From contig CALAZQ010000287.1 of the NCBI GenBank assembly GCA_937926325.1, positions 1 to 36,741 on the forward strand: a stretch of 36,741 nucleotides of DNA, in the 5' to 3' direction. A program made the translations under genes and the position numbers. The stretch is from an uncultured Planctomycetaceae bacterium (GTDB lineage Bacteria; Planctomycetota; Planctomycetia; Pirellulales; UBA1268). The notes under the pieces are model-generated. The model had not been told where the DNA came from, searched no databases, and saw nothing but the letters and a program-made list of their open reading frames with translations. The first letter of the stretch is position 1. The number at the start of each line of letters is the position of its first letter. Positions 1-7,447 of the stretch are shown in pieces.

Positions 1-89
1 GAATCAAGGTTGCCGGCTTCAACGATCTGAAGGAGGGCGACATTCTCGAGTGCTATAAGATCGAGGAAGTCGCACGTACGCTCTCGTGA
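1..89 (+). CDS. infB: Translation initiation factor IF-2, C-terminal end (partial)
   Basis: The open frame enters from the left edge (first full codon at base 3) and stops with TGA at 87-89. The visible 28 residues contain FNDLKEGDILECYKIEE, which matches the end of IF-2 domain IV, the part that binds the CCA end of initiator fMet-tRNA. In the family this GTPase brings initiator tRNA to the 30S subunit and promotes subunit joining. The following rbfA supports the call, because infB-rbfA is a widely conserved gene pair. The stop overlaps the GTG start of rbfA (GTGA), suggesting coupled translation. Only the tail is visible, so completeness of the gene cannot be judged. Confidence 0.85.
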   Translation, partial: IKVAGFNDLKEGDILECYKIEEVARTLS

Positions 90-532
90 GTACTCGCAGG
101 CTCCTCAAGGCGGCAGAAGCGGTGCGGGAGGTGGTCAGCATGGCCATCCTCACCCAGGTTCGTGATCCGCGGGTCAGGGACGTGACGGTGACACGGGTGG
201 AAATGGCCCCTGATATGCGATCGGCCAAGGTGTCGGTGTCGGTCATGGGAAGCCCGGCCAAGCAGCAGCTGGCCCTGCGAGGACTGGCCAATTCAGCCGG
301 TTTTCTTCAGTCACAGATCGCCGAGCGGATCGACACCCGCTATATCCCCCGGCTCCGATTTGAACTCGATCAGGGGGTGAAGCATTCTTTGGAAATTGCC
401 CGGGTGCTGGGCGAAGTGCTGCCAGCAGGCACTCAGGACGAAGCCGGTGGGGAGGCCGCCGGGACGGACGACAGCACCGCTGCTGGGGATGCCGGCCAGC
501 AATCACCTGATGACGCCGAAGGACTCGCATGA
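86..532 (+). CDS. rbfA: 30S ribosome-binding factor RbfA
   Basis: This 148-residue protein matches RbfA, a single KH-like domain protein that helps mature the 17S precursor end of 16S rRNA and binds free 30S subunits in cold adaptation. The N-terminal half carries family features: an early basic helix (RRLLKAAEAVREVV), then DPRV and a beta strand leading to AKVSVSVMG. The segment IAERIDTRYIPRLRFELD, around residues 78-95, is a classic RbfA signature. The last 35 residues are acidic and Ala/Gly-rich and look disordered, a tail longer than in E. coli RbfA. The start is GTG at 86, overlapping the infB stop; the stop overlaps the ATG of the next gene (ATGA). Gene order supports the assignment. 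Confidence 0.93.
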   Translation: MSTRRLLKAAEAVREVVSMAILTQVRDPRVRDVTVTRVEMAPDMRSAKVSVSVMGSPAKQQLALRGLANSAGFLQSQIAERIDTRYIPRLRFELDQGVKHSLEIARVLGEVLPAGTQDEAGGEAAGTDDSTAAGDAGQQSPDDAEGLA

Positions 533-1878
533 CCAAGAAAAAGACCACCACGAAGGCACAGCAGCCGGCATCGCAGGCAAAAACTGCGAAGGCAAAGCCA
601 TCTGCTGCAGGGAAGAAATCAAAGCCGTCTGCAGCGGCGAAATCTCCCGCCAAGCCGGCAGCCAAGGCGAAGAAGGCCGACGGTGCAACCGCAAAGAAAA
701 AGACGGCCGAAGCCAAGCCGGCAGCCGGGAAAAAGGCTGCCGAGCCGGCCGCAGCAGTGACCAAGGCGGCCGCCAAGAAGCCGCAGCGGACGGCTGCAGA
801 GCGGCAGAAGCTGGTCGGCAAGCTGCACAAGGTGCTCAAAAGCCACTATTCACCGCGGCTCCCCGACACCTCACGGCCGCTGCTCGAACAGGTGCTGTTT
901 GCCTGCTGCCTGGAAAATGCCGACTACGACGCCGCGGAAAAAGCCTTCACCCGGTTGCTCGAGAATTCGTTTGATCTCAATGAGGTCCGGGTGACGACCG
1001 TCGCCGAACTGGCGGAGGTGCTGGCTGGCCTGCCCGACCCCTCCAAGGCGGCGCTTGCCCTCCGCCGGACGCTGCAGTCGGTCTTTGAGTCGACCTACAG
1101 CTTTTCGCTCGATCATGCCAAGAAACAGTCGGTGTCGCAGGGGGTAAAAACCCTCGAGGGCTTGCAGGCACTCACGCCGTTCGTCCAGGTCTACATCACC
1201 TCCACCGCGTTGGGTGGGCACGGGGTGCCACTCGACCAGGGTGGCCTCACCGCCCTTTACCTGACCGGGGTCATCTCGCAGGATGAGTACGAGCAGGGGA
1301 CGGCGCCGGGACTCGACCGGTTCGTCACCAAGAAGATCGGAAAAGAGTTTGGCTCGCTGTTGCACCAGTTCGGGGCCGATCTGATCGCTTCGCTGCACGG
1401 CGGCAAGGTCAAGAAAATTCTGGCCGAGATCACCAGTGAGGCGAAGGATCGGATGCCCAAGCGGGGCGAGGCACTGCCGCCGCCGGTAGCAGCGGCGGTC
1501 ACCGAGGCCGACCCGACAGCAGTTGCCGAAGCGCACCGCCCTGCCGGTCCTCAGGCTGCCGCCCGTCCGGCGGGCAAGACCCCGCAGCCCCCTCCCGGGT
1601 CCGGCCCCAAGCGGGACGCCGACGGCAAGCCGATCGGGCCCCGGTCTGGGCCAAAGCCGTTTGTTGTCAAGCCAAACATGGCCCGGTCGATCACGATCAA
1701 GCCGGAGCTGGCCGCCAAGCGGGAAGCCGCCGAGAAGGCTGCCGCCGAAGAGGCTGCCAAGGCAACCGCGAGCAAGGCCGCGGCCGGTTCCGGCAAAGCC
1801 AAGCCGGCGAGCGGCAAGGCGAAGAAACCCGCCGGGAGTACGCACAGCCGGAAACTCGCCAAGAAAAAACCACGTTGA
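529..1878 (+). CDS. Lys/Ala-tailed protein with degenerate endonuclease III-like (HhH-GPD) core
   Basis: This 449-residue protein has three parts. Residues 1-85 are almost entirely Lys, Ala and Pro and resemble a histone H1-type tail. Residues 95-310 are a helical core. From about 315 to the end the chain is again Pro/Ala/Lys-rich and ends in KKKPR. The core recalls the HhH-GPD fold of endonuclease III: LLEQVLFACCLENADY at the N-terminal helix and VTTVAELAEVL. A later segment, LQALTPFVQVYIT followed by VPLD (Asp236), occupies the place where the family has LPGVGRKT and VDTH. The catalytic lysine and the Gly-rich hairpin are missing, and no C-terminal Fe-S cysteine cluster is seen, so glycosylase activity is unlikely. 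I infer a nucleic-acid-binding protein. ATGA overlap with rbfA places it in a translation operon. Family placement is moderately sure; function is unknown. Confidence 0.7.
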   Translation: MTKKKTTTKAQQPASQAKTAKAKPSAAGKKSKPSAAAKSPAKPAAKAKKADGATAKKKTAEAKPAAGKKAAEPAAAVTKAAAKKPQRTAAERQKLVGKLHKVLKSHYSPRLPDTSRPLLEQVLFACCLENADYDAAEKAFTRLLENSFDLNEVRVTTVAELAEVLAGLPDPSKAALALRRTLQSVFESTYSFSLDHAKKQSVSQGVKTLEGLQALTPFVQVYITSTALGGHGVPLDQGGLTALYLTGVISQDEYEQGTAPGLDRFVTKKIGKEFGSLLHQFGADLIASLHGGKVKKILAEITSEAKDRMPKRGEALPPPVAAAVTEADPTAVAEAHRPAGPQAAARPAGKTPQPPPGSGPKRDADGKPIGPRSGPKPFVVKPNMARSITIKPELAAKREAAEKAAAEEAAKATASKAAAGSGKAKPASGKAKKPAGSTHSRKLAKKKPR

Positions 1879-1911
1879 TCTCCGCAGGGGAGGCGGTCAG
1901 GAACGGGACGG

Positions 1912-1924
1912 GAGAGGAGGACTC
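1912..1924 (+). promoter_or_regulatory. Strong Shine-Dalgarno deciding the yebC GTG start
   Basis: A purine-rich run containing GAGGAGG ends at 1920, four bases before GTG at 1925. The open frame extends far upstream, but this site and the family N-terminus (AGHSHWANI) both point to GTG 1925 as the start. Confidence 0.7.
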
Positions 1925-2674
1925 GTGGCAGGTCATTCGCATTGGGCGAACATCGCCCGCAAGAAGTCGCTGGTCGATGCCAAGCGGGGCAAACTCTGGA
2001 GCAAACTGGCCAAGGCGATCATCGTGGCGGCGAAGCACGGCGGTCCCGATCCGGACGCCAACCTCAAACTCCGCTATGCCATCGATGCCGCCAAGGCGGT
2101 CAGCATGCCCAAGGACAACATCCAGCGGGCCATCAAGGCTGGCTGCGGTGAGCTCAAAGGCGGCAACCTGGAAGAGTCGGTCTATGAGGGCTACGGTGCC
2201 GGCGGCGTGGCGGTGCTCTGTGAGATTCTGACCGACAACCGGAACCGGACCGCCCCGGAGATTCGCAAGCTCTTCGAGATCTGTGACGGCAAACTTGGTG
2301 CCACGGGCTGTGTCGCCTACCTCTTCACCCGCACCGGCGTGGTGCGGGTGCCGCAGTCGGCCTGCGGTGAGGACCGACTGCTGGAACTGGTGCTGGAGGC
2401 GGGGGCCGACGACATCGAAGCGGCTGATGAACACTGGGAGGTGCGGTGCGACCCGCAGGCGATGAGCGACGTCGTGGCGGCCCTGACAGCAGCCGACCTG
2501 CCCATTGAATCGAGCCAGATCGTCCGCATCCCTTCAAGCACCGTCGACGTCGAGGATGTCGAGACCGCCCGCAAGGTGCTCGACCTGATGGAACGACTCG
2601 ATGACCATGACGATGTGCAGAGCGTCTCAGCCAACTTCAGTATTCCCGACGAGGCAATCGCCCAGTTGGGCTGA
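1925..2674 (+). CDS. yebC: YebC/PmpR-family translational regulator
   Basis: The 249-residue product begins AGHSHWANIARKKSLVDAKR after the initiator, the hallmark N-terminus of the YebC/TACO1 family. It continues with the family motif around KLRYAIDAAKAVSMPKDNIQRAI and the central YEGYGAGGVAVLCE. TACO1 in mitochondria and YebC proteins in bacteria help ribosomes through proline-rich stretches, and some members were earlier described as DNA-binding regulators (PmpR). Length fits the usual 240-250 residues. The start is GTG at 1925 with a strong ribosome site; the longer open frame upstream overlaps the previous gene and lacks family similarity. It is the last gene of the infB-rbfA operon, a sensible place for a translation factor, and converges on the cytochrome gene. 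Confidence 0.93.
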   Translation: MAGHSHWANIARKKSLVDAKRGKLWSKLAKAIIVAAKHGGPDPDANLKLRYAIDAAKAVSMPKDNIQRAIKAGCGELKGGNLEESVYEGYGAGGVAVLCEILTDNRNRTAPEIRKLFEICDGKLGATGCVAYLFTRTGVVRVPQSACGEDRLLELVLEAGADDIEAADEHWEVRCDPQAMSDVVAALTAADLPIESSQIVRIPSSTVDVEDVETARKVLDLMERLDDHDDVQSVSANFSIPDEAIAQLG

Positions 2675-2774
2675 CCGCCGGATCTGGCGATCACGGTCGA
2701 AGCCGGGTTTCACCGGTCGGGGAAAGCCGGAGGCGTGAGTTTTGATGGTTCGCTGATCGGGGCCGAACCCCGAG

Positions 2775-2850
2775 AAGCCCGAGCCGCGAGCCGAGGGAAT
2801 GCGGTTCCTCGAGCAAAAACGGGATTTCCCGTAGCTTGCGGTTCGGGCTT
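2775..2850. repeat. Imperfect long inverted repeat in convergent intergenic gap (likely bidirectional terminator)
   Basis: Bases 2775-2797 (beginning aagcccgagccgcgag) and 2828-2850 (ending gcggttcgggctt) are inverted copies matching at about 18 of 23 positions. A nested perfect 6-bp inverted repeat (acggga / tcccgt) lies at 2819-2832. The right arm runs into a short T-rich end on the + strand. The element sits between the stops of yebC (+) and the cytochrome gene (-), where a bidirectional terminator would be expected. From memory, similar hairpins starting AGCCCGA and containing GCGAG recur between genes in Pirellulaceae; that part is recollection and was not searched. Confidence 0.55.
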
Positions 2851-2862
2851 TTCCTCGGACCA

Positions 2863-4371
2863 CTACTCCTCATCATCCTCCGAATGATCGACCGACGGCC
2901 AGTATTCGTCAAAGTCGAACTGCGGGCTGTTGTCGAGATCGTGACACTCCAGGCAGTTGTTCACCGCCCGCTGCTTGCCTTCTGGTGTGTCGAGGGTGAG
3001 CACGAGTTCCTCCCGCAGCCGATCCCGTTCCGCCTGGGTGGCACGGACGTCCCCCCGCTCCACCGCGGCATGGGCGGCAGCGGGGCCGTGGCAGTTTTCG
3101 CAGCCGTTGTGGGCCAGGTGTGGGGTCTTCGCCATGCTCAGGAAGCCACCCTCGAAAGGTTCAAACCGCTGGGGGGCCCAGCCAACCACATGGCAGGAGA
3201 GGCATTCGGGGTCACCATCCCGCCGCGGGTCCTGCTCTTCCAGCGTTGTCAGGGCATAGGCGTGCGAGGAGCCCTCCCAGACCTCATAGGCGTAGTCATG
3301 GCAGTCGCTGCAGGCAGCGCTGCCGGCAAACCGCCGGCCGGTTGGATGCCGCATGGCTGACAGGCCAAGCCCCTCCAGCCCGAGTGACTCGAGCTGCCGC
3401 TGGTAGCTGGCCAGCAGCTTGATCATCTCGCGGGCCTCACCCCAGCGGGCGTCGAGTGGAACCCGCTGGCTGCGGATTGGCTGGTCGCTGCCGGGAAAGA
3501 ACCCGACGGCGACCGCGTACATGCCTTTGTGGCCGAGCTCCACCAGCCGCCCTCCGCTGGGCAGTTCAGGAAGCTGCGCTGGTGGCTCATCGGCTCCACC
3601 GGCGGTTACCACGATGTCGAACTGGGGATAGGCGGCGGCCAACGAGCGGGTCTCTTCCGGGGTGGCCCAGGAGAGCAGCACCTGATGGTCACAGTTGCCC
3701 TGCTGCAACAAGCCTGCGACCTCAGCCAGCGCCGACTCGGCCGGGGCGATCTCGATGGCATCATTGCGGATGCCATCCGCCTTGCCGTCACCCAGGACGG
3801 CGGTGATGCCGACTCGCAGCCCGCCGATTTCCACCACGCGAAACCGGGGCGTGATGTTGGCGTCGAGCCCGAGCAGGCCAACATTGGCACTCAAAAACGG
3901 CGTCGGCTCGGTACCGACCGAGGCGACCGCCGCCACCAGTTCTTCCGCCGGCAGTCGCAGGTCGGCCGGTCCGAAGCCGATCCCGCTGTAACCCATCTGC
4001 CGGAGGCCGTCGGCGATTGACTGATATTTCACCTCGGCCTGCCGGCCAAACCGTTTCACCTGACTGCCGAGATCGACAGCCACAACCGGCCAGCCCGCCG
4101 TCCGCATGGCATCGAGAAAGTTCTGCCGCCGGCTGAGCCCACCCTTCTGGTTTTCCTTGCCGGTGCAGCCACAGGGTTCAATGTAGCCGTCGAGTTCACC
4201 GGTGATTGCCAGAACCGCACGCGGCACTCCCCAGTTCTCGAACAGCCGGCCGTTCCGCTGCTGAAATTCTGTGACCACCTCGTCGCTGACGCCGACCCCG
4301 CGGTCCGGCGTCGCTGCCGAACCAGCGGAGGCCGATATCGCCGTAAAGACAAGCAGAGCCGCCAGCCGCAT
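2863..4371 (-). CDS. Exported tetraheme cytochrome c554-like protein with N-terminal EPCGC module
   Basis: From ATG 4371 the protein has 502 residues and begins with a signal peptide (MRLAALLVFTAISASAGSAA). The N-terminal half contains YIEPCGC with a following KGGLSRR, around residues 63-82, and alternating hydrophobic strands (ADLRLPAEELV, VGITAVLGD) like metallophosphoesterase or 5'-nucleotidase relatives, but the usual metal-ligand motifs are not evident. The C-terminal part has four CXXCH heme motifs: CSDCH (354), CLSCH (390), CENCH (424) and CLECH (473), with spacing and context like cytochrome c554 family proteins. I infer a periplasmic or surface electron carrier; its partner is unknown. 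An in-frame ATG at 4464 would add 31 residues before the signal peptide and is less likely. The tail is very acidic (EDDEE). Confidence 0.8.
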   Translation of the reverse strand: MRLAALLVFTAISASAGSAATPDRGVGVSDEVVTEFQQRNGRLFENWGVPRAVLAITGELDGYIEPCGCTGKENQKGGLSRRQNFLDAMRTAGWPVVAVDLGSQVKRFGRQAEVKYQSIADGLRQMGYSGIGFGPADLRLPAEELVAAVASVGTEPTPFLSANVGLLGLDANITPRFRVVEIGGLRVGITAVLGDGKADGIRNDAIEIAPAESALAEVAGLLQQGNCDHQVLLSWATPEETRSLAAAYPQFDIVVTAGGADEPPAQLPELPSGGRLVELGHKGMYAVAVGFFPGSDQPIRSQRVPLDARWGEAREMIKLLASYQRQLESLGLEGLGLSAMRHPTGRRFAGSAACSDCHDYAYEVWEGSSHAYALTTLEEQDPRRDGDPECLSCHVVGWAPQRFEPFEGGFLSMAKTPHLAHNGCENCHGPAAAHAAVERGDVRATQAERDRLREELVLTLDTPEGKQRAVNNCLECHDLDNSPQFDFDEYWPSVDHSEDDEE

Positions 4372-4533
4372 GGTCAGCCGGCCGGCGGCCACCGCGTCCA
4401 CCCGACGTGGGGCCAACGGCTGCCGTGGCAAGCCCGGGCAATGAGTTGTTTTGGCAGGATGCATGGTGCGGCTCCGATTTCCGGGGACGGGTAGCTCACT
4501 CGCTCCCGGTGTTTATCCCAGCAGACCTGGCCC

Positions 4534-5739
4534 CTACTCGGCAATGGCAACACAGACAGGAATCGTCAATTCCGGGGTGTCGGGATGACCGGTTTCCAAC
4601 ACGATTTTTCCCGCCGAAGCCGCCTCTGTGCAGAGATTGTTGGCCGTCGGGGCCTCCGGAGGGACGCTCAGCGTGAGCCCGATGCGGATCAAATTCCCAT
4701 CTCCTACCGGACGGGGGGGGCTCACCGTCACCTCAAGTCCGGCTGGGATCACCTCTTTGACCGCCAGCCGCACCTGATCACGGCCCGCCCCCTTGGCCAT
4801 TACAAACAGCTTGGTCGCCAGCCCGTCGCGGCGGGAGACGGTGCCCAGCCGGACCGCCTTGGCCCGTTTGTCCCAGGCCTGTCCGACGACGGTGAGATCG
4901 CCGGTGACCGTTCCCTCCAGCGGGATCGTCGCCGTCAGTTCCTCGCCATCGACCCGCAGGGTCGTTTCGACATCGCCCCGCAGTTTGCCCAGCGGCAGGC
5001 CGGCGGCGAACCGCAGCGTCAGCCCGAAGCCGGCGGTGGCCCCCTCCGCTGCGGCCAACGCGGCTGGCGGCAGTGGTTCGGCTGAAACCGTGACAAGGTC
5101 GGCGAACTGTTCGGCCACCAGCCGGCAGTCAACCAGTTCGGCCGCGGCATTGCCAAAGGTAAAAAGTGCGGCTGTCGCTTCGGCCGGTGCCGAGGCTGAC
5201 AGACCGGCGAGTGTGATCACCGGCGGCTCGGCCTTCCAGATCGGCACGACCTGTCCCTCAATCGAGAAGGCAACCTCGGGCCGCAGCGGATCGTTGGTCA
5301 GGATCGTCGCCCGCTGCCGGAACGGGCCGCCGCCCCCTTTCCCCTTCCATTCAATTCGCACCGTCGTTGAACCACCCGGCGGTACGGTTCGACTGCTGCC
5401 GTCCCCTGACCCGGCTCCGGAAAAATCGCTGACCGTACAGGTGCAACTGGTTGCTCCCTTGGTGAGCACCAGCGGGGCGTCGCCGGTATTGCGAATGGTG
5501 AACTCATGGCTGCCACTGCCCCCCACCGCCACCCGGCCGAAATCATGCACGGTTGCATCGGTTTCGAGCCGGGGCTGTGGCCCCTCGGTGGCGAGGCCCG
5601 CTGCCGCGGTCGCGGCTGTTCGCAGGGGGGTGGCGGTGGCGGTCGCAACCGCGGTGGCGACGCCCGTCAGACCACCGAGCAGGGCGGCCGCCACAGCCAC
5701 CAGCCAAGCGTTTGGCAATCGAATTTTCACCGTAGTCAT
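4534..5739 (-). CDS. DUF1573 (Ig-like) exported protein
   Basis: The 401-residue product opens with a signal peptide or membrane anchor (hydrophobic residues 11-33). It then carries a DUF1573 domain at about 60-165: VHDFGRVAVGGSGSHEFTIRN, the SCTCT motif (98-102), a PPGGSTTVRIEW strand and ILTNDP. This is the ASH/HYDIN-like beta-sandwich common in Bacteroidetes and Planctomycetes, usually exported and of unknown role. The rest is beta-rich and may hold one or two more such folds (FGNAAAELVDC, then LTVVGQAWDKRAK). It lies between proS and the cytochrome gene on the same strand, 162 bases ahead of the latter. The AGGAGG-like site ends one base before ATG 5739, which is very tight; GTG at 5730 (10-base spacing) is an alternative start. 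Confidence 0.82.
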   Translation of the reverse strand: MTTVKIRLPNAWLVAVAAALLGGLTGVATAVATATATPLRTAATAAAGLATEGPQPRLETDATVHDFGRVAVGGSGSHEFTIRNTGDAPLVLTKGATSCTCTVSDFSGAGSGDGSSRTVPPGGSTTVRIEWKGKGGGGPFRQRATILTNDPLRPEVAFSIEGQVVPIWKAEPPVITLAGLSASAPAEATAALFTFGNAAAELVDCRLVAEQFADLVTVSAEPLPPAALAAAEGATAGFGLTLRFAAGLPLGKLRGDVETTLRVDGEELTATIPLEGTVTGDLTVVGQAWDKRAKAVRLGTVSRRDGLATKLFVMAKGAGRDQVRLAVKEVIPAGLEVTVSPPRPVGDGNLIRIGLTLSVPPEAPTANNLCTEAASAGKIVLETGHPDTPELTIPVCVAIAE

Positions 5740-5829
5740 TCCTCCCGTTCCGGTTCTGTCCGGCGGCAGGTCATGCCGCTGGCGACAAAACCCTTCCCCA
5801 TCCGCCCTGCTGGCCGACCGGTATTCCCG

Positions 5830-7329
5830 CTAATATGAACGAGCGATCACACTTCTTCGCTGCACCGGCTTACCGGTGAACAGGCAGGTGCCCGGCTCAT
5901 CACTCCAGTTTAGCGGCGTGCAGCGAACCGTCACCTTGAGTGGATCGAGGGCGGCGGCAACGGCCGGGTCGTCGGCGACATGCACATGGGCAAAGCCCGC
6001 AGGCTGGTCGCCGTCGGCGGCAAAAAACTCGGGGATCGCCGCCTGATCATCGAGCCGGGCCGAGTGGGCCTCACGGAAGGCGACGGCCCGGTCGAACAGC
6101 CCCCGCTGGATGCTCTCAAGCAGGTCAGGCACCTCGGCCACGAACTGCTCCAGCGGCAGCGTCTGGCGGTCCTTGGGCGGTTTGTCACGGCAGGCCAGAC
6201 TGACTGCACCAGCTGCCAGATCGCGGGGGCCGATTTCGACCCGTAGCGGCACCCCCTGCTTCACATGCTGCCAGGCTTTGTCGCCGCCACGCAGGTCGCG
6301 GTCGTCGATTTTCACCCGCAGCGGTTCGTCCCGCCAGCGGCGGTCCTCAAGTTGCTTCTTGAGCGACTCACAGCAGGCCAGCACGGCGGCCCGATCATCG
6401 TCACTGCGGTGGATCGGCAGCAGCACGATCTGCTCCGGGGCGACCCGCGGAGGGAGGACGAGACCGTCGTCATCGGCGTGGGTCATGATCAGGCCGCCGA
6501 TCAGCCGGGTGGAGACCCCCCAGGAGGTCGTCCAGCAGAACGACTCGCTGCCGGTTGCATCGGCAAACTTGATCTGCTGGGCCCGGGCAAAGTTCTGGCC
6601 GAGAAAGTGCGAGGTGCCGGCCTGCAGAGCCTTACCATCCTGCATCATCGCCTCGATCGAGAAGGTCTCGACGGCGCCGGGAAACCGCTCACTGGCCGGC
6701 TTCGGCCCCTTCCAGACCGGCATCGCCAGATCCCGCTCGGCGAAGGTTGCGTAGATCTCGAGCATCCGCAGGGTCTCTTCGACCGCCTCGGCCTCGGTGG
6801 CATGGGCGGTGTGACCCTCCTGCCAGAGAAACTCCGCGGTCCGCAGGAAGACCCGGGGCCGCATCTCCCAGCGGACCACGTTGGCCCACTGGTTGATCAG
6901 CACCGGCAGATCCCGCCAGGACTGGATCCATTTGGCGTACATCGCCCCGATGATCGTCTCACTGGTCGGCCGGACCACCAACGGCTCTTCGAGCTTGCCG
7001 GTCGGGATCAGCCTGCCGTCGGGGCCGAGTTCAAGCCGGTGATGGGTGACCACCGCACATTCTTTGGCGAAGCCCTCGACATGCTTGGCCTCCTGCTCGA
7101 GGTACGACAGCGGAATGAACAGCGGGAAGTAGGCGTTGCGGTGTCCCGTTGCCTTGAACATCCCATCGAGAATGCCCTGCATCCGCTCCCAGAGGGCGAA
7201 GCCGTGCGGCTTGATCACCATGCAGCCCCGCACCGGCGAGGCCTCGGCCAGGTCGCCAGCCCGCACCACCTGCTGGTACCACTCGGGATAGTCTTCGCCG
7301 CGGGTCGGGCTGATGGCGTGCTTGGGCAT
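5830..7329 (-). CDS. proS: Prolyl-tRNA synthetase, archaeal/eukaryotic (ProS type 3) form
   Basis: This 499-residue class II synthetase charges tRNA-Pro with proline. Motif 2 is visible in LINQWANVVRWEMRPRVFLRTAEFLWQEGHTAH (split here as WANVVRWEM, then FLRTAEFLWQEGHTAH), and RPTSETIIGAMYAKW is diagnostic. Motif 3 is in WGVSTRLIGGLIMTHADD. The anticodon-binding domain follows from about residue 275 (APEQIVLLPI). There is no YbaK-like editing insertion between motifs 2 and 3, and the protein ends in tyrosine (IARSY), both features of the type 3 form rather than the long E. coli form. The start is ATG 7329 (MPKHAISPTRGEDYPEWY); the open frame extends 77 codons upstream, over the divergent gene, without family similarity. 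Confidence 0.95.
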   Translation of the reverse strand: MPKHAISPTRGEDYPEWYQQVVRAGDLAEASPVRGCMVIKPHGFALWERMQGILDGMFKATGHRNAYFPLFIPLSYLEQEAKHVEGFAKECAVVTHHRLELGPDGRLIPTGKLEEPLVVRPTSETIIGAMYAKWIQSWRDLPVLINQWANVVRWEMRPRVFLRTAEFLWQEGHTAHATEAEAVEETLRMLEIYATFAERDLAMPVWKGPKPASERFPGAVETFSIEAMMQDGKALQAGTSHFLGQNFARAQQIKFADATGSESFCWTTSWGVSTRLIGGLIMTHADDDGLVLPPRVAPEQIVLLPIHRSDDDRAAVLACCESLKKQLEDRRWRDEPLRVKIDDRDLRGGDKAWQHVKQGVPLRVEIGPRDLAAGAVSLACRDKPPKDRQTLPLEQFVAEVPDLLESIQRGLFDRAVAFREAHSARLDDQAAIPEFFAADGDQPAGFAHVHVADDPAVAAALDPLKVTVRCTPLNWSDEPGTCLFTGKPVQRRSVIARSY

Positions 7330-7371
7330 GAGCGGAAATTCGCGGAAGGCTGGAAGCGGGCAATAGCCGGG

Positions 7372-7377
7372 ATTGTA
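7372..7377 (-). promoter_or_regulatory. Candidate -10 element (TACAAT) for proS
   Basis: On the minus strand TACAAT occurs 43 bases before the proS ATG, in the divergent gap shared with the exoribonuclease gene. It matches the sigma70 -10 consensus at five of six bases. No convincing -35 hexamer is seen at 16-18 bases, so this is a weak prediction. Confidence 0.3.
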
Positions 7378-7386
7378 GCGAGTCAG

Positions 7387-7416
7387 TTGGCGGCTGCGGC
7401 AGCCCTGCCGTAGACT
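7387..7416 (+). promoter_or_regulatory. Candidate sigma70-like promoter for the yhaM-like/rnr operon
   Basis: TTGGCG (7387-7392) and TAGACT (7411-7416), each matching four of six consensus bases, are separated by 18 bases. The implied transcript start is about 25 bases ahead of the ATG at 7448. The site lies in the divergent gap with proS. Confidence 0.4.
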
Positions 7417-7447
7417 CAGGGTTGGAAGACAGCCCCGCGAGCATCGC

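Noticed and set aside
47..839. Overlapping minus-strand open frames across rbfA and the Lys/Ala-rich gene
   Set aside because: They are antisense reading of an Ala/Lys-rich coding region, which yields artificial Phe/Leu/Ala-rich frames.
529..870. Lys/Ala-rich repeats considered as a tandem DNA repeat
   Set aside because: The repetitiveness is at the amino-acid composition level; no fixed-length DNA unit recurs, so it is low-complexity coding sequence.
4793..5833. Open frame of 346 codons on the plus strand opposite the DUF1573 gene
   Set aside because: The opposite strand encodes a recognisable signal peptide and DUF1573 domain; this frame is Ser/Arg/Pro-rich and motif-free.
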